DNA from: Gemmata massiliana
Lineage (GTDB): Bacteria > Planctomycetota > Planctomycetia > Gemmatales > Gemmataceae
Direction: 5' to 3'
DNA length: 64,000 nt
Assembly (NCBI RefSeq): GCF_901538265.1
Contig: NZ_LR593886.1
Span: 5,043,738 to 5,107,737 of the forward strand
Made by a program: the position numbers and the translations under genes. Numbering within the stretch: the first letter of the stretch is position 1; each line of letters starts with the position of its first letter. The notes under the pieces are model-generated. The model saw only the letters and a list, made by a program, of their open reading frames with translations, was not told where the DNA came from and ran no database searches. Positions 50,608 to 60,309 of this stretch are shown piece by piece.

Positions 50608-52056
50608 TTATGCCAAGATCTCTTTCACGACTTTACCGTGAACGTCGGTCAGTCGGTAGTCGCGTCCCTGGAAGCGGAACGTCAATTTCGTGTGATCGAA
50701 GCCGAGGCAGTGCATGAGCGTGGCTTGCAGATCGTGGACGTGAACCATGTCCTTTGCGACCTTGAAGCCGAGATCGTCGCTCTCGCCGTGCGTGTGCCCC
50801 GCCTTGATGCCGCCGCCCGCGAGCATGAGCGAGAAGCTGTCCGGGTAGTGGTCGCGGCCCAGAATCTTCCCCTCCGCGGTCCGACCCTCGCGGAACGGCG
50901 TGCGCCCGAACTCGCCGCCCCACACCACAAGCGTGTCTTTCAAAAGGTCGCGATTCTTCAAGTCTTTGATGAGTGCCGCGACCGATTGTGCGGTGGTCGT
51001 GCCCTTCCGTGTCAATCCGTCGCGGATGTCCTCGTTCGCGTTGGTTCCGTGGAAATCCCAGCCCCAATCGAAGAGCTGAACGTACCGCACGCCCTGCTCG
51101 ATGAGGCGCCGCGCGAGTAGGCAGTTGTTCGCAAAACTCCCCGCGCCCGGCTTCGCGCCGTAGGAGTCCAGCACCTTCGCCGGCTCCTTGGAAATGTCCA
51201 TCACCTCGGACGCCGAGAGCTGCATCCGGAACGCGAGTTCGTACTGGGCGATGCGCGTCCGGGTTTCGGGGTGGCCGAGTTCCTTTTCTTGCAACTCGTT
51301 GAGGTCTTTCATCGCGTCGAGCCCGAGCCGGCGCGTCTCGCGGTCGAGTCCGGGCGGGTCACTGAGGTACAGGACCGGCTCCCCCTTGCTGCGACACTGC
51401 ACGCCCTGAAACACGCTCGGCAGGAACCCGCTGCCCCAACACCCCTGCCCGCCGCTCGGCTGCACGCCGTTAGAAATCAGCACGACGAACCCAGGCAGGT
51501 TTTCGCTCTCGTTGCCGAGTCCGTAGCACGTCCAGGCACCGAGGCTGGGCCGCCCCTGCCGCGCGAAACCGGTGTAAAGCAGTAGTTCCGCGGGGGCGTG
51601 GTTGAACTCGTCCGTCTTCATTGAGCGAATCACGGTCACGTCGTCCGCGACCTCGTGTAGCGGCTTGATCGCGTCCGACATCCAGATACCGGCCTTGCCG
51701 TGCTGCTTGAACGGCTGCCGCGTTCCGAGGAGCTTGGGCACGCCCGCCGTGAACGCGAACCGCTTGCCCTTCAGGTACTCGTCCGGGCAGTTCTGACCGT
51801 CGCGCTTCTGGAGTTCTGGCTTGAAATCGAAGATGTCCAGGTGCGGCGGTGCACCCGACATGTGCAGATAAATGACCCGCTTCGCCGTGCCCGGGAAGTG
51901 CGGTTTCTTCGGCGCGAGCGGGTTCTCGATCTTCGGCCCGTCCCCGCGTGCGCTGCCCATCAGCGACGACAGCGCGAGTCCCCCCAACCCAAGTGAGGAG
52001 GTTTGCAGGAAGTTCCGGCGCGTGAGGGCCTGAAGGCGTTCGAGTTCGGGGTGCAT
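50608..52056 (-). CDS. DUF1501 family protein, Tat-exported
   Basis: A 482-aa protein with a twin-arginine leader (LTRRNFLQTSSLGLGGLALS). The DUF1501 domain, related to the alkaline phosphatase/sulfatase fold, shows KRVIYLHMSGAPPHLDIFDF, LQKRDGQNCPDEYLKGKRFA, HVYDL-like MVHVHDLQATLMHCLGFDHT, VVWGGEFGRTPFREG and GRDHYPDSFSLMLAGGGIKA. ATG 52056 is preferred; the frame is open 12 codons further. It follows the PSCyt/PSD1 gene by 70 bp, the standard pairing in Planctomycetes, where the pair is thought to act on an extracellular substrate in a way not yet established. Confidence 0.92.
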   Translation of the reverse strand: MHPELERLQALTRRNFLQTSSLGLGGLALSSLMGSARGDGPKIENPLAPKKPHFPGTAKRVIYLHMSGAPPHLDIFDFKPELQKRDGQNCPDEYLKGKRFAFTAGVPKLLGTRQPFKQHGKAGIWMSDAIKPLHEVADDVTVIRSMKTDEFNHAPAELLLYTGFARQGRPSLGAWTCYGLGNESENLPGFVVLISNGVQPSGGQGCWGSGFLPSVFQGVQCRSKGEPVLYLSDPPGLDRETRRLGLDAMKDLNELQEKELGHPETRTRIAQYELAFRMQLSASEVMDISKEPAKVLDSYGAKPGAGSFANNCLLARRLIEQGVRYVQLFDWGWDFHGTNANEDIRDGLTRKGTTTAQSVAALIKDLKNRDLLKDTLVVWGGEFGRTPFREGRTAEGKILGRDHYPDSFSLMLAGGGIKAGHTHGESDDLGFKVAKDMVHVHDLQATLMHCLGFDHTKLTFRFQGRDYRLTDVHGKVVKEILA

Positions 52057-52126
52057 GCGTCCCGTCCTGATATTCAGAAGCTCGGTGGGCACGAAGTATC
52101 CGGGCGCGAGACCCGGAGCGCCGGCA

Positions 52127-54469
52127 TCAGCGTTTCATCAGCATCTCGTCGAGGTTCATAATCACGTTGACGACCACGGTCCACGCCGCGGCGTCGGCCA
52201 CAGCCACGCCCTTCGGGAGTGGGCCGAGCGGGTTCGTTGCGAACTGCGTCGCCTTCGCCGCGTCCTTCGCGAACTTCGCCTCTGCTTCCTCGTAGAGCTT
52301 CACGAGGCGCTCGATTTCGGCCTCGCTCGGTGCCCGGACGAGACACGCCCGGAACACGAACGCGGCCTTTTCCGCACGGGTTTTCCCGCCCTTCTCGATC
52401 GCGCGCCGGGCGAGGGCTTGTGCGGCCTCCGTGTACACCGGATCGTTCATCAGCACGAGCGCCTGCAGCGGCGTATTGGTGCGCGCCCGGCGCACGATGC
52501 AGATGTCGCGATTGGGAGCATCGAACGTGGACATGGACGGGTACGGGTTCGACCGGCGCCACTGCGTGTAAAGCCCGCGCCGGTACTTGTCCTCGCCCGT
52601 ACTCGTCTGCCAGTCGATCGAGCCGCCGAATGCAGCGCTGACTCCGAGATTCGGTTGCTGCGGCCGCACCGAAGGCCCAAGTGTTTTGGAGCTGAGCAGA
52701 CCGGACGCAAAGAGCGCCTGGTCGCGGATCATTTCGGCACTGAGCCGGACACGCGGCCCGCGTGCGAGCAGCCGGTTCTCGGGGTCGCGCTCGAACAACT
52801 CCGGCGACACCTTCGCCGACTGGCGGTACGCGGTGGACATCACAATAAGCTTGAGGAACTGCTTCACGTCCCACTTCTGAGCGACCAATTCCGTCGCGAG
52901 CCAGTCGAGCAGTTCCGGGTGACTCGGCTGTTCGCCCTGCGCGCCGAACTCTTCGCTCGTCCGGACGATCCCCGTGCCGAAGATCTGCTCCCAGAATTTG
53001 TTCGCGATCACGCGCGCGGTCAGTGGGTTCTCGGCACTCACGAGCCACTTCGCGAACTCCAACCGCGTCCGCGACGCCTTCTCCGGAAATGCGTGAAACG
53101 CCGCCGGCGTGCCTTCTGTTACCTCGTCGCCCAAATCCATGAAGTTCCCGCGGAATTGCAACTTCGTCTTCCGGCGCGCGGTGCCAGTCAGCTCCTTCAT
53201 GATGGGCACGGACGTGAGCGGCTTCACCGCGGCGAGGTCTTTCTTCAGTGCTGTGAGCTTGTCGCGCTCGGGCTTCATCTCGTCGGGCTTCTTCCCCTTC
53301 AGCGCGGCTTCGAGGTCTGCGACTTGCTTCTCCAGTGCGGCCTTCTTCGCGAGCAAATCGTCGGTCCAGAACGGCAGGATGGGGGTTTCGTCCGCCCGGT
53401 CCGCGTCCTCGGTGTTGTTGAAGAACGCGAACGAGCGGAAGTATTCGGTCTGCGTGAGTGGGTCGTACTTGTGCGTGTGGCACTGCGCACACGCCATCGA
53501 CGTACCCATCCACACCATAAACGTCGTGTTCACCCGGTCCACCACCGCGGCGTTGCGGAACTCCTCGTCGCTCGTGCCGCCCTCGTTGTTGGTCATCGTG
53601 TTCCGGTGGAACGCGGTCGCGACCCGTTGCTCCGTCGTGGCGTTCGGGAGCATGTCGCCTGCGAGTTGCTCGATCGTGAACTGGTCGAACGGCTTGTTCG
53701 CGTTGAAGCTCTGAATCACGTAATCGCGGTACTTCCAGATGGTGCGCAGCGGATCGTCGGCGTACCCGGCGGAGTCCGCGTAGCGCGCGAGGTCGAGCCA
53801 CATCCGCGCCCAGTGTTCCCCAAACGCGGGCTTCGCGAGCAGTTTGTCAACGAATTTCTCATACGCACGCGGCGACTTATCATTCACAAATGCTTCGACT
53901 TCCTCGGCCGAAGGCGGAAGCCCGGTCAAATCGAGCGCAACGCGACGCGCGAGTGTGTACCGGTCTGCTTCGGGTGTCGGTGACAGTTTCTCGGCCTGAA
54001 GCCGCGCAAAGAGAAAGTTGTCGATCGCGTTCGTAGTGGGGAACTTGGTGCTCGGTACCTCCGGGCGCACGGGCTTCACGTAGGCCCAGTGTTGAGAATA
54101 TGTTGCGCCGTCCTTGACCCACTGCTTGAGGATCTCTACCTCGCGCGGAGCGAGCTTCTTGCCGGTTTTGGGTGGCGGCATGACGCTGGCATCATCCGGA
54201 CTGGCGGTGAGCCGAGTAATCAGTTCGCTCGCGTCCGGCTTGCCGGGAACAACGGACGCGGCAATAGCACCTTCGCGGGTATCGAGGCGGAGCTTCGCTT
54301 TGCGCGTTTTCTCGTCGGGACCGTGGCACGCGAAGCAGTAGTTCGAGAGGATGGGGCGCACGTCACGGTTGAAATCGATCTTCGCCGGCACCGGTTGGGC
54401 GCTCACGCGGGCCGAAAACAGAACGAGGATCGCGAGAGATAAACCGAGTGGGCCGGTGTGGAAACGCAC
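52127..54469 (-). CDS. PSCyt1-DUF1549-DUF1553 (PSD1) protein
   Basis: A 780-aa exported protein (signal FHTGPLGLSLAILVLFSARV then SA). PSCyt1 comes first, with FNRDVRPILSNYCFACHGPD (haem motif C-x2-C-H at about 45) and KLRLDTREGA. DUF1549 (PSCyt2) follows (IDNFLFARLQAEKLSPTPEA, RRVALDLTGLPPSAEEVEAF, YADSAGYADDPLRTIWKYRD, CAQCHTHKYDPLTQTEY, a second CxxCH). A coiled coil at about 435-480 leads to DUF1553/PSD1 (LTARVIANKFWEQIFGTGIV, HPELLDWLATELV, NTPLQALVLMNDPVYTEAA). GTG 54469 is chosen from the signal peptide and the GAGGG upstream. The frame runs 128 codons further, but that part is Arg/Pro-rich and overlaps the PP2C gene region. Partner of the DUF1501 gene. Confidence 0.92.
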   Translation of the reverse strand: MRFHTGPLGLSLAILVLFSARVSAQPVPAKIDFNRDVRPILSNYCFACHGPDEKTRKAKLRLDTREGAIAASVVPGKPDASELITRLTASPDDASVMPPPKTGKKLAPREVEILKQWVKDGATYSQHWAYVKPVRPEVPSTKFPTTNAIDNFLFARLQAEKLSPTPEADRYTLARRVALDLTGLPPSAEEVEAFVNDKSPRAYEKFVDKLLAKPAFGEHWARMWLDLARYADSAGYADDPLRTIWKYRDYVIQSFNANKPFDQFTIEQLAGDMLPNATTEQRVATAFHRNTMTNNEGGTSDEEFRNAAVVDRVNTTFMVWMGTSMACAQCHTHKYDPLTQTEYFRSFAFFNNTEDADRADETPILPFWTDDLLAKKAALEKQVADLEAALKGKKPDEMKPERDKLTALKKDLAAVKPLTSVPIMKELTGTARRKTKLQFRGNFMDLGDEVTEGTPAAFHAFPEKASRTRLEFAKWLVSAENPLTARVIANKFWEQIFGTGIVRTSEEFGAQGEQPSHPELLDWLATELVAQKWDVKQFLKLIVMSTAYRQSAKVSPELFERDPENRLLARGPRVRLSAEMIRDQALFASGLLSSKTLGPSVRPQQPNLGVSAAFGGSIDWQTSTGEDKYRRGLYTQWRRSNPYPSMSTFDAPNRDICIVRRARTNTPLQALVLMNDPVYTEAAQALARRAIEKGGKTRAEKAAFVFRACLVRAPSEAEIERLVKLYEEAEAKFAKDAAKATQFATNPLGPLPKGVAVADAAAWTVVVNVIMNLDEMLMKR

Positions 54470-54579
54470 GGGCGCCCTCAAAGCAAGTAACGTGGCTGGA
54501 ACGGACCTGGAAGGTCCGTCGGTAGGCAGTTTCGTCAGTGTACTCGATCGGAAGGCGCGAGGGGAGAAAAAACGGGCGC

Positions 54580-55917
54580 CTACGACTTGGACGACGGACT
54601 CGGGGTCCAGCTCGGACGGAACAGTTCTTCTTTGTGGCGGGCCTTGTGGAACGCTTCGGCGAGGAACTGGAGCGACGCGCACCGGGCGCGGAACGCATCT
54701 TCGGCGCTGTTGCGGCTCGCCGCGACTTTGGCAGCCTCTGCGAGCGTCGCGTGGGCGTTCAGATCGACCGGAACGCCTTGAGCGCGCATGGCTTCCAGGA
54801 GGGATGCTTCCGCCTGCGCGAAGCGCTCCGCGAGTTCCACGGAAACGCGGCAATCGTACTTCTTGTAGACGTTCAGTTCGCGCGGCGCGGTGTCCGCGGC
54901 GATCTCAACCGCGCTAACCGGTTCCACTTTCTGGGTGTGTTGGAACAGGCCGAACAGCCCGGCGAGAATCAGCCCCGCGGCGAGCATGAAGAGGAGCGTC
55001 GCGCCGGGTACGGCACCGATTTGCATCGCGAGCGAGAGCAGCGCGAGCACAATACCCCCGCCGAGAACCGTGAACGCCCACGGCACCCGCTTGCTCCACG
55101 CGGACCACAACCGAGAGAGTATCCCGGCTTTCGCGCCCTTTGCTCCGGCTTTCTTCTCGTGCCCGTCGGGAACCTGGACGATCACGACCGTGATATTGTC
55201 GGGGCCACCGCGCAAGTTTGCCAGTTGAACCAAGAAGCGAACCGCGTTCTCGGGCGACAGTGCGCTCACGACCGCGCCGACCTCTTGGGGCGTAACCACC
55301 CCCGTTAACCCGTCGCTACAGAGCAGGAACGTGTCGCCGGGTTCGACCGGGTGCGGCCCCTCGATGTCGACCTCGACCTCGGGGTCCGGCCCGAGCGAGC
55401 GAATGATGACGTTCTTTTTGAAGTCGCCGAGTTCGTCCGGGTCCACACCCTGGCGCCGTGCGATCTCCCAAACCCAGGAGTGATCGAACGTGAGTTGTTC
55501 CGCTTGCCCCTTGCGAATCCGGTACGCGCGGCTGTCACCGACGTGTCCGATCCACGCCCCTTCAGGGCGCAAGACGAGCGCGGTGCTCGTCGTCCCGAGT
55601 CCGCGGAACTCCGGATTCTGTTGCCCGATCGCGTAGATCCCGGCGTTCGCCTCTTGGAAGGCCCGCCGGATCGCGGGAATGATCCCGTCGCGGGCGTGCT
55701 TGGAGTACAGGAAGGGAATGTCGCGCGCAGCCTTCGCGCTGGCCTTTTCGCCCACCGCGTGCCCGCCCATCCCGTCGGCGACAACGAAAACGTGACCCTG
55801 AGCCGCGAACCCGGCCGCATCGACGGCCGGGTTCGCGGCACAAGCGTCCTGGTTGTGGCTGCGCTTCACGCCCACATCGGTCAGGGCGGCGAATCGCACC
55901 GGTTCAAACGCCGACAC
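54580..55917 (-). CDS. PP2C-family serine/threonine phosphatase with membrane helices
   Basis: A 445-aa protein. The PP2C/PrpC domain (residues about 5-250) has metal-binding motifs VGVKRSHNQDACAANP, FVVADGMGGHAVGEKAS, GHVGDSRAYRIR, LLCSDGLTGVVT and GGPDNITVVIV. A basic linker leads to two close membrane helices at about 283-330 (AFTVLGGGIVLALLSLAMQI, LLFMLAAGLILAGLFGLF). The last 110 residues are helical and probably cytoplasmic. The start is GTG 55917. It would reverse phosphorylation by Hanks-type kinases, two of which lie in the window, though not next to it. Confidence 0.9.
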   Translation of the reverse strand: MSAFEPVRFAALTDVGVKRSHNQDACAANPAVDAAGFAAQGHVFVVADGMGGHAVGEKASAKAARDIPFLYSKHARDGIIPAIRRAFQEANAGIYAIGQQNPEFRGLGTTSTALVLRPEGAWIGHVGDSRAYRIRKGQAEQLTFDHSWVWEIARRQGVDPDELGDFKKNVIIRSLGPDPEVEVDIEGPHPVEPGDTFLLCSDGLTGVVTPQEVGAVVSALSPENAVRFLVQLANLRGGPDNITVVIVQVPDGHEKKAGAKGAKAGILSRLWSAWSKRVPWAFTVLGGGIVLALLSLAMQIGAVPGATLLFMLAAGLILAGLFGLFQHTQKVEPVSAVEIAADTAPRELNVYKKYDCRVSVELAERFAQAEASLLEAMRAQGVPVDLNAHATLAEAAKVAASRNSAEDAFRARCASLQFLAEAFHKARHKEELFRPSWTPSPSSKS

Positions 55918-56095
55918 GGATCACCTCATAACTCGTCTTCACGTATCCTACGCCATCGGCGCGCACAATGCTGCCGCACCAGCGGAAATAACTGTCGAGT
56001 TGGGCGATGGGCGGGTGGCGTTGACCGACACGTCCGCCCCTGGTATGCGGACGCCTCATTAATTGCAACACCGTTCACGGCCTCGGGAGAACCGG

Positions 56096-56617
56096 ATGAC
56101 GACGGCGCGAACCGTGCGACTGGCGGCGGTGCTGGCCGGGCTAGCCGCCGCGGGGTGCGTGGACCGCCGATTCGTGATCGAATCGAACGTACCCAACGCC
56201 CAGGTCTACATCGACAACAAATCGATCGGCGCGGCCCCCGCGCACGCCCCGTTCGAGTATTACGGCTACTACACGATTAAACTTGTTCACCCCGGGTACG
56301 AAACTATCGAAGAGCGCGTCCACGTGCGGGCACCGTGGTACGCTTACCCGCCACTCGACTTCGCCGCGGAGGTCCTCTGGCCGTTCCACATCCGCGACAC
56401 GCGCCGGTACTACTTCAAACTCCAGGAAGCGACCCCAACGCGCACCGACGACATTCTCTCCGCCGCCGAAGCGCTCCGCCAACGGGGAATGACGCTCCCA
56501 CAAGCCGACCGCCCGGCCGAACCGCGCCCGCCGAAACCTCGGCCGGCTCCTTCACCGGTTCCGGTGCCTACTACACCGGACTCGGTCCCAAGTGTCGTAC
56601 CGAGCGTCACCCCTTAA
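56096..56617 (+). CDS. PEGA-domain lipoprotein
   Basis: A 173-aa protein. ATG 56096, after GGGAGAACC, gives a lipoprotein signal (VRLAAVLAGLAAAGC, Cys at about 21). The PEGA domain follows: RRFVIESNVPNAQVYIDNKS, IGAAPAHAPFEYYGYYTIKL, VHPGYETIEERVHVRAPWYA. The C-terminal 35 residues are Pro-rich. PEGA domains are small beta-folds on the outside of the cell, often tied to the envelope. It is divergent from the PP2C gene across about 180 bp. Confidence 0.8.
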   Translation: MTTARTVRLAAVLAGLAAAGCVDRRFVIESNVPNAQVYIDNKSIGAAPAHAPFEYYGYYTIKLVHPGYETIEERVHVRAPWYAYPPLDFAAEVLWPFHIRDTRRYYFKLQEATPTRTDDILSAAEALRQRGMTLPQADRPAEPRPPKPRPAPSPVPVPTTPDSVPSVVPSVTP

Positions 56618-56643
56618 ACGTCAGCGACCCGGTCCGCAAAACG

Positions 56644-58050
56644 TTACCGCAAGGTGGACGCGATCTGAATGAATCGCGTCTCGAACACCGCCCGTTTCGA
56701 CAGTTCGCACCAGCAGTGTAGTACAACGGTCTTGTCGCCCACGCGCGCCGCTGACACAACCAGCAGGCGCGATTCCGACGAGGCAATCACTTCTTTGGGA
56801 TTCGCCGGGTCCACCACTTTGCTTTCAAACCGAAGAACGGGCGTCTCGCCCTTCGGTAGTGGATCGCCTTCCGGATCGCCCGTGCGCTCAGCGAACGTGG
56901 GCGCGGGGAGTTCGTCGTTCGCGGCCTTTACGTGGCTCACCCAGCGCGCTTTCACGAAATCGCGTGCCTGATCGATCGGTTCTCCCGCGCCCTTGTCGAG
57001 AATGTAAACCTGTAGCTCGGCATCGTCCGTGAGTGCCTTGCGGTCGGTGCGTGGGGCGTGACTGATCTTCAAGTAGCGATCGAGTTCCGGGGACGTCTGT
57101 TTCAAAGGTTCGATCGGTTCCTCTTTCCAGATGTCCTCGGCGTCCGTGAAGGTGTAAGACACCGTGCTGCCTTTGTAATCGACCTCCTTCGCGACCGTCT
57201 CACGCCAGTCGTTTCGCAAGTCGAGCAATTTAAACTTGTCACGGAACGCAGCGAACTCGTCTTTCAAACCGTCGAAGTCGTTTTCCCCGCACCACCCTAC
57301 CCAAAAATACGCCATTCCCTTGCTTGTGGTGGTGTACGCATCGCCCTGCCACACCAAATCATCGCTCTTCGCGCGGAACCGGAAGCCCTGGTCCGGGGCG
57401 ATCTTCTGACCGAGCCAAGTTGTGTCCGGAACTGCCTCTTTCGCGTACTCGCTGAACAATTGCTTCTTAAACGGCGCCTCCAGATCGCGCCTCATTTCGC
57501 TGGCCCGTGGGGAGCGCCCTTTCGCGTACTCGACCGAGCCGAAAATGACGTAAGCCTCGGGGTTCTCGCGCTTGAAGCCGTAGGCGTATGGAGCGCGCGT
57601 CCGTAACCGCGTGGCGTCGTCTTGCGCCCACCCTGTCGGGAGCGGATCGATGCTCAGGTTCCGGTCCTTATCAACCAGTGTTGTCCCGTTAGAATTTGAG
57701 AGGCTTTTGAGTCCGCCGCGAATGAGGAACCTAAAAAGGGTCGTGAGCGAAATGACGGCCACGATCACGGCCACGGTAACCGCGAGAATGAATACCTGAT
57801 ACGAGCTGCTCTTACGCCCCGGAAGCGATATGTCAGGGTCGCGTTCAGAGATCGCGGCGCGCCCGATGTTCTCGAAATCGGGCTCCAGAGGGGCGGGGGC
57901 GGCGGGCGGACGGGCGGGGGCGACCGGCTGGGCACCGAGCGTGAACTGCATGGTGCAACGCGGGCAACTGAGCACAACACCCTTCGGCACCTGAGCCGGG
58001 TCGAACGTGTACGGACAACTCGGGTTCGGACACTTCAGCATGGTGCTCAT
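56644..58050 (-). CDS. zinc-ribbon membrane protein of unknown function
   Basis: A 468-aa protein. ATG 58050 starts MSTMLKCPNPSCPYTFDPAQ, which leads into a zinc ribbon (C-x4-C...C-x2-C, ending SCPRCTMQF), the form seen at the start of many planctomycete membrane proteins. A Pro-rich linker is followed by one membrane helix at about 87-110 (VFILAVTVAVIVAVISLTTL). The outer part of 350 residues carries two similar-looking alpha/beta segments and no known motif. The zinc ribbon suggests a cytoplasmic protein contact. Function unknown. Confidence 0.7.
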   Translation of the reverse strand: MSTMLKCPNPSCPYTFDPAQVPKGVVLSCPRCTMQFTLGAQPVAPARPPAAPAPLEPDFENIGRAAISERDPDISLPGRKSSSYQVFILAVTVAVIVAVISLTTLFRFLIRGGLKSLSNSNGTTLVDKDRNLSIDPLPTGWAQDDATRLRTRAPYAYGFKRENPEAYVIFGSVEYAKGRSPRASEMRRDLEAPFKKQLFSEYAKEAVPDTTWLGQKIAPDQGFRFRAKSDDLVWQGDAYTTTSKGMAYFWVGWCGENDFDGLKDEFAAFRDKFKLLDLRNDWRETVAKEVDYKGSTVSYTFTDAEDIWKEEPIEPLKQTSPELDRYLKISHAPRTDRKALTDDAELQVYILDKGAGEPIDQARDFVKARWVSHVKAANDELPAPTFAERTGDPEGDPLPKGETPVLRFESKVVDPANPKEVIASSESRLLVVSAARVGDKTVVLHCWCELSKRAVFETRFIQIASTLR

Positions 58051-58179
58051 CGGGAGTCCGGTTCTGGTGCGCGTCAGTTCGCCGCGCAACGCTTCAAGAT
58101 AGTGTACCGTCGGTGCCCCGCTCGCGGGTACCGGTTTTGGGCCTACGCCGCCGATCTCCCGTCAGATTTCTCGGCTCCC

Positions 58180-59409
58180 TCATTCTTCGTCCTGTTCTTC
58201 CTCATCCTCTGGCTCCAGTTCGACCAACTCCAGCGGCTCCGCGGCTTTCGGGTCCGCGACGCGAATCGCCGTGTCGCCGGACAGGATCGCGAGCAGCTCC
58301 GGGAGCACCGCTTTCGCGCGCCACCCGCGGCACAGCGCGACGTCGGGTAACGGCTCGCCCGCGGCGCGACTGCGAACGATCGCCTTCAGGTCCGCCCCCG
58401 ATGAGACGAGGTTCGCGGCCAATCGGTTCCGCCCGGCGAAATCGGCGAGAACCACGTTCAGGAGGTTCCCCAGCAGCACGACGTTCGAGGTATCGTTGTC
58501 GCGCGTTTCCGGTTCCGGGCACTCTTCGGGCGGCAGCGCTTTCGCGCGCCGGATCGCGTCGAGAATCGCCTCCTCCTGCCCACGCGGGAGCCCGCGGACC
58601 GCGTGCAACTCGTCGGCCTTTGTAGGAGCGCGCCGCGCGATCTCAATGAGTAAATCGTCGCGCATCAGGAATCGCGGCGGGCGATTCAGTTTCTCCGCGA
58701 ACTTATCGCGCCAACCGTAAACCTCACGTGCGACCGCAAGTGCGCGGCGATCTAATGCGCCGATACCTTTGATTTTTCGCCACCTTTCGACCGTGACGTC
58801 GTCCGCGACCGCTTTCCGGACCGCGGTGGCGAATTCTTCCTCTGCCCACTCAAGTCTCTTGTACCGCTTCAACCGCTCCGTGAGCTTGCGGTGCGCGGGG
58901 AGCAGGTAGCGCACGTCGTCGTAGGCGTACCGCACCTGCGCCGGGGTGAGCGGGCGCTTGCGCCAGTCGGTGAGCGTCTCGCCCTTCTGCATCCGCTGGT
59001 GCAGTAGGTCGTGAACGAGCCCCGCGTACCCGATGGGGTACGTCATTCCCACCAATCCAGCGGCAATTTGCACATCGAACACGTTCGGCGGCGCGCTGCC
59101 CGCTTGAAAGTAGCACATGCGCACGTCTTCGCGCCCCGCGTGGACGACCACGGTCCGCTCGGGGTCGAGCAGGATCTGCCAGAACTCGTCGAGCGGGCCG
59201 CACTCAAAGGGATCGATGACGAAGAGTTGCTCCGCCGTCGAGACCTGAACCAGACACAATTCCGGGCGGTACGCATCTTCCCCCACGAACTCGGTATCGA
59301 AGCCGATGAGCGGCATGTCCGCGAGGTGCGCGAGGCACGCGGCTAATTGAGCCGGGTGCGTAACGAGTTGTTCCGGCAGGGCGGGCCGTTTGGCCGGGCG
59401 GCGGGGCAT
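58180..59409 (-). CDS. rnd: ribonuclease D
   Basis: A 409-aa 3'-5' exoribonuclease of the DEDD family, involved in tRNA 3' maturation. Catalytic residues are visible: FDTEFVGED (Asp 38, Glu 40), VVVHAGREDVRM (Asp 95), and YAYDDVRYLL (Tyr/Asp near 161-165). HRDC-like helical domains follow (RWRKIKGIGALDRRALAVAR, LLIEIARRAPTKADELHAVR). The C-terminus is acidic (ELEPEDEEEQDEE). ATG 59409 fits the family start; the frame is open 62 codons further with Arg-rich sequence. Confidence 0.92.
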   Translation of the reverse strand: MPRRPAKRPALPEQLVTHPAQLAACLAHLADMPLIGFDTEFVGEDAYRPELCLVQVSTAEQLFVIDPFECGPLDEFWQILLDPERTVVVHAGREDVRMCYFQAGSAPPNVFDVQIAAGLVGMTYPIGYAGLVHDLLHQRMQKGETLTDWRKRPLTPAQVRYAYDDVRYLLPAHRKLTERLKRYKRLEWAEEEFATAVRKAVADDVTVERWRKIKGIGALDRRALAVAREVYGWRDKFAEKLNRPPRFLMRDDLLIEIARRAPTKADELHAVRGLPRGQEEAILDAIRRAKALPPEECPEPETRDNDTSNVVLLGNLLNVVLADFAGRNRLAANLVSSGADLKAIVRSRAAGEPLPDVALCRGWRAKAVLPELLAILSGDTAIRVADPKAAEPLELVELEPEDEEEQDEE

Positions 59410-59593
59410 TGGAACGAGCCTGAGTTTCGAGGATGTTTCGCAGATTATCGTGGCGCAGCCGGCGCCGCGGTCAAGCGCCAGTCTCGCACGGGAACGGGCT
59501 TCTCTCCCGCGCTCACGCCATTCTGTTGGCATATTCCGGGAACGCGAACTTCCCAGACGGTAGAATCGGGTTAGCCCGCGCGCGGAGGCCGAC

Positions 59594-59857
59594 ATGCTCG
59601 ATGAGTTACTCGAACAGAAGGTCGTGATCGACCTCGTGAGCCCGTATGTGTGTCTGGGGCGGCTGGTGCGCTACGACGAGCACTTCCTGGAATTGAAGAA
59701 CGCGGACCTGCACGATCTGCGCGACACAGAAACGACGCGGGAACTCTACGTCGCGGACTCGGTCACCACGGGGATCAAGCGAAACCGCAAGCGGGTGTTC
59801 GTGCGGCGGAGCGAAGTGGTCGCGATCTCGAAGTTAGAAGACGTGGTGGACGAGTGA
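59594..59857 (+). CDS. small possible Sm-like protein
   Basis: An 87-aa protein. The sequence VVIDLVSPYVCLGRLVRYDE, HFLELKNADLHDLRD, RVFVRRSEVVAISKLEDV has the strand-turn order of Sm/Hfq-fold proteins (a G-x-L-x-x-Y/F-D-x-x-L/M-x-L-x-N-A/D turn, then I/V-R-x-x-V-V-x-I). This is a fold guess from pattern. GGAGG lies 6 nt before the ATG. It is divergent from RNase D and 9 nt before the next small gene. If Sm-like, an RNA role beside RNase D would make sense. Confidence 0.7.
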   Translation: MLDELLEQKVVIDLVSPYVCLGRLVRYDEHFLELKNADLHDLRDTETTRELYVADSVTTGIKRNRKRVFVRRSEVVAISKLEDVVDE

Positions 59858-59866
59858 GGGGCGAAC

Positions 59867-60268
59867 GTGGGAGTCGCGGTCTTCATTGTCGCTGAACCTT
59901 CAGACCGGCATTTCGATCTCGATGTATCGGGTAAGGCGCTCGCGCGGTCCAGGCTCGACAGCCGCAAGCCCGGAAACGGACTCCGCGCCTTGGACGAATT
60001 TTTCAGCACCTCGCCGGACGAGGCAGCCGCCGCGTATTCGGATTTTCTGGACGAGGCCCCGCCACCCGAAGGCGGCTTCCCACCCGAACGGTGGTTTGCT
60101 GCCGCCGACGGGCTTGCGACCGTTCGAGCACTCCTCGCGTACCTGGCCGCGAATCCGACTGATACGCGAAATACACAGGCAGTGCTCGACGATCTTCACG
60201 ATTTTGAACGCATTCTGACGGCTCTGGATGCCGCGGGAGTGCGGTGGCATTTGGATATCGACTACTGA
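59867..60268 (+). CDS. hypothetical protein
   Basis: A 133-aa protein starting at GTG 59867 behind a strong GAGGGG, 9 nt after the Sm-like gene, so probably in the same transcript. It is soluble and mixed alpha/beta, with VAVFIVAEPSDRHFDLDVSG at the start and LDDLHDFERILTALDAAGVR near the end. I recognise no family. Confidence 0.6.
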   Translation: MGVAVFIVAEPSDRHFDLDVSGKALARSRLDSRKPGNGLRALDEFFSTSPDEAAAAYSDFLDEAPPPEGGFPPERWFAAADGLATVRALLAYLAANPTDTRNTQAVLDDLHDFERILTALDAAGVRWHLDIDY

Positions 60269-60309
60269 GTAAAAGCGACGCCTCGCCACCGCACCGAACG
60301 CAAATGACA

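Noticed and set aside
54470..54853. N-terminal extension of the PSCyt1/PSD1 frame by 128 codons
   Set aside because: It is Arg/Pro-rich, overlaps the end of the PP2C gene, and the signal peptide begins at GTG 54469.
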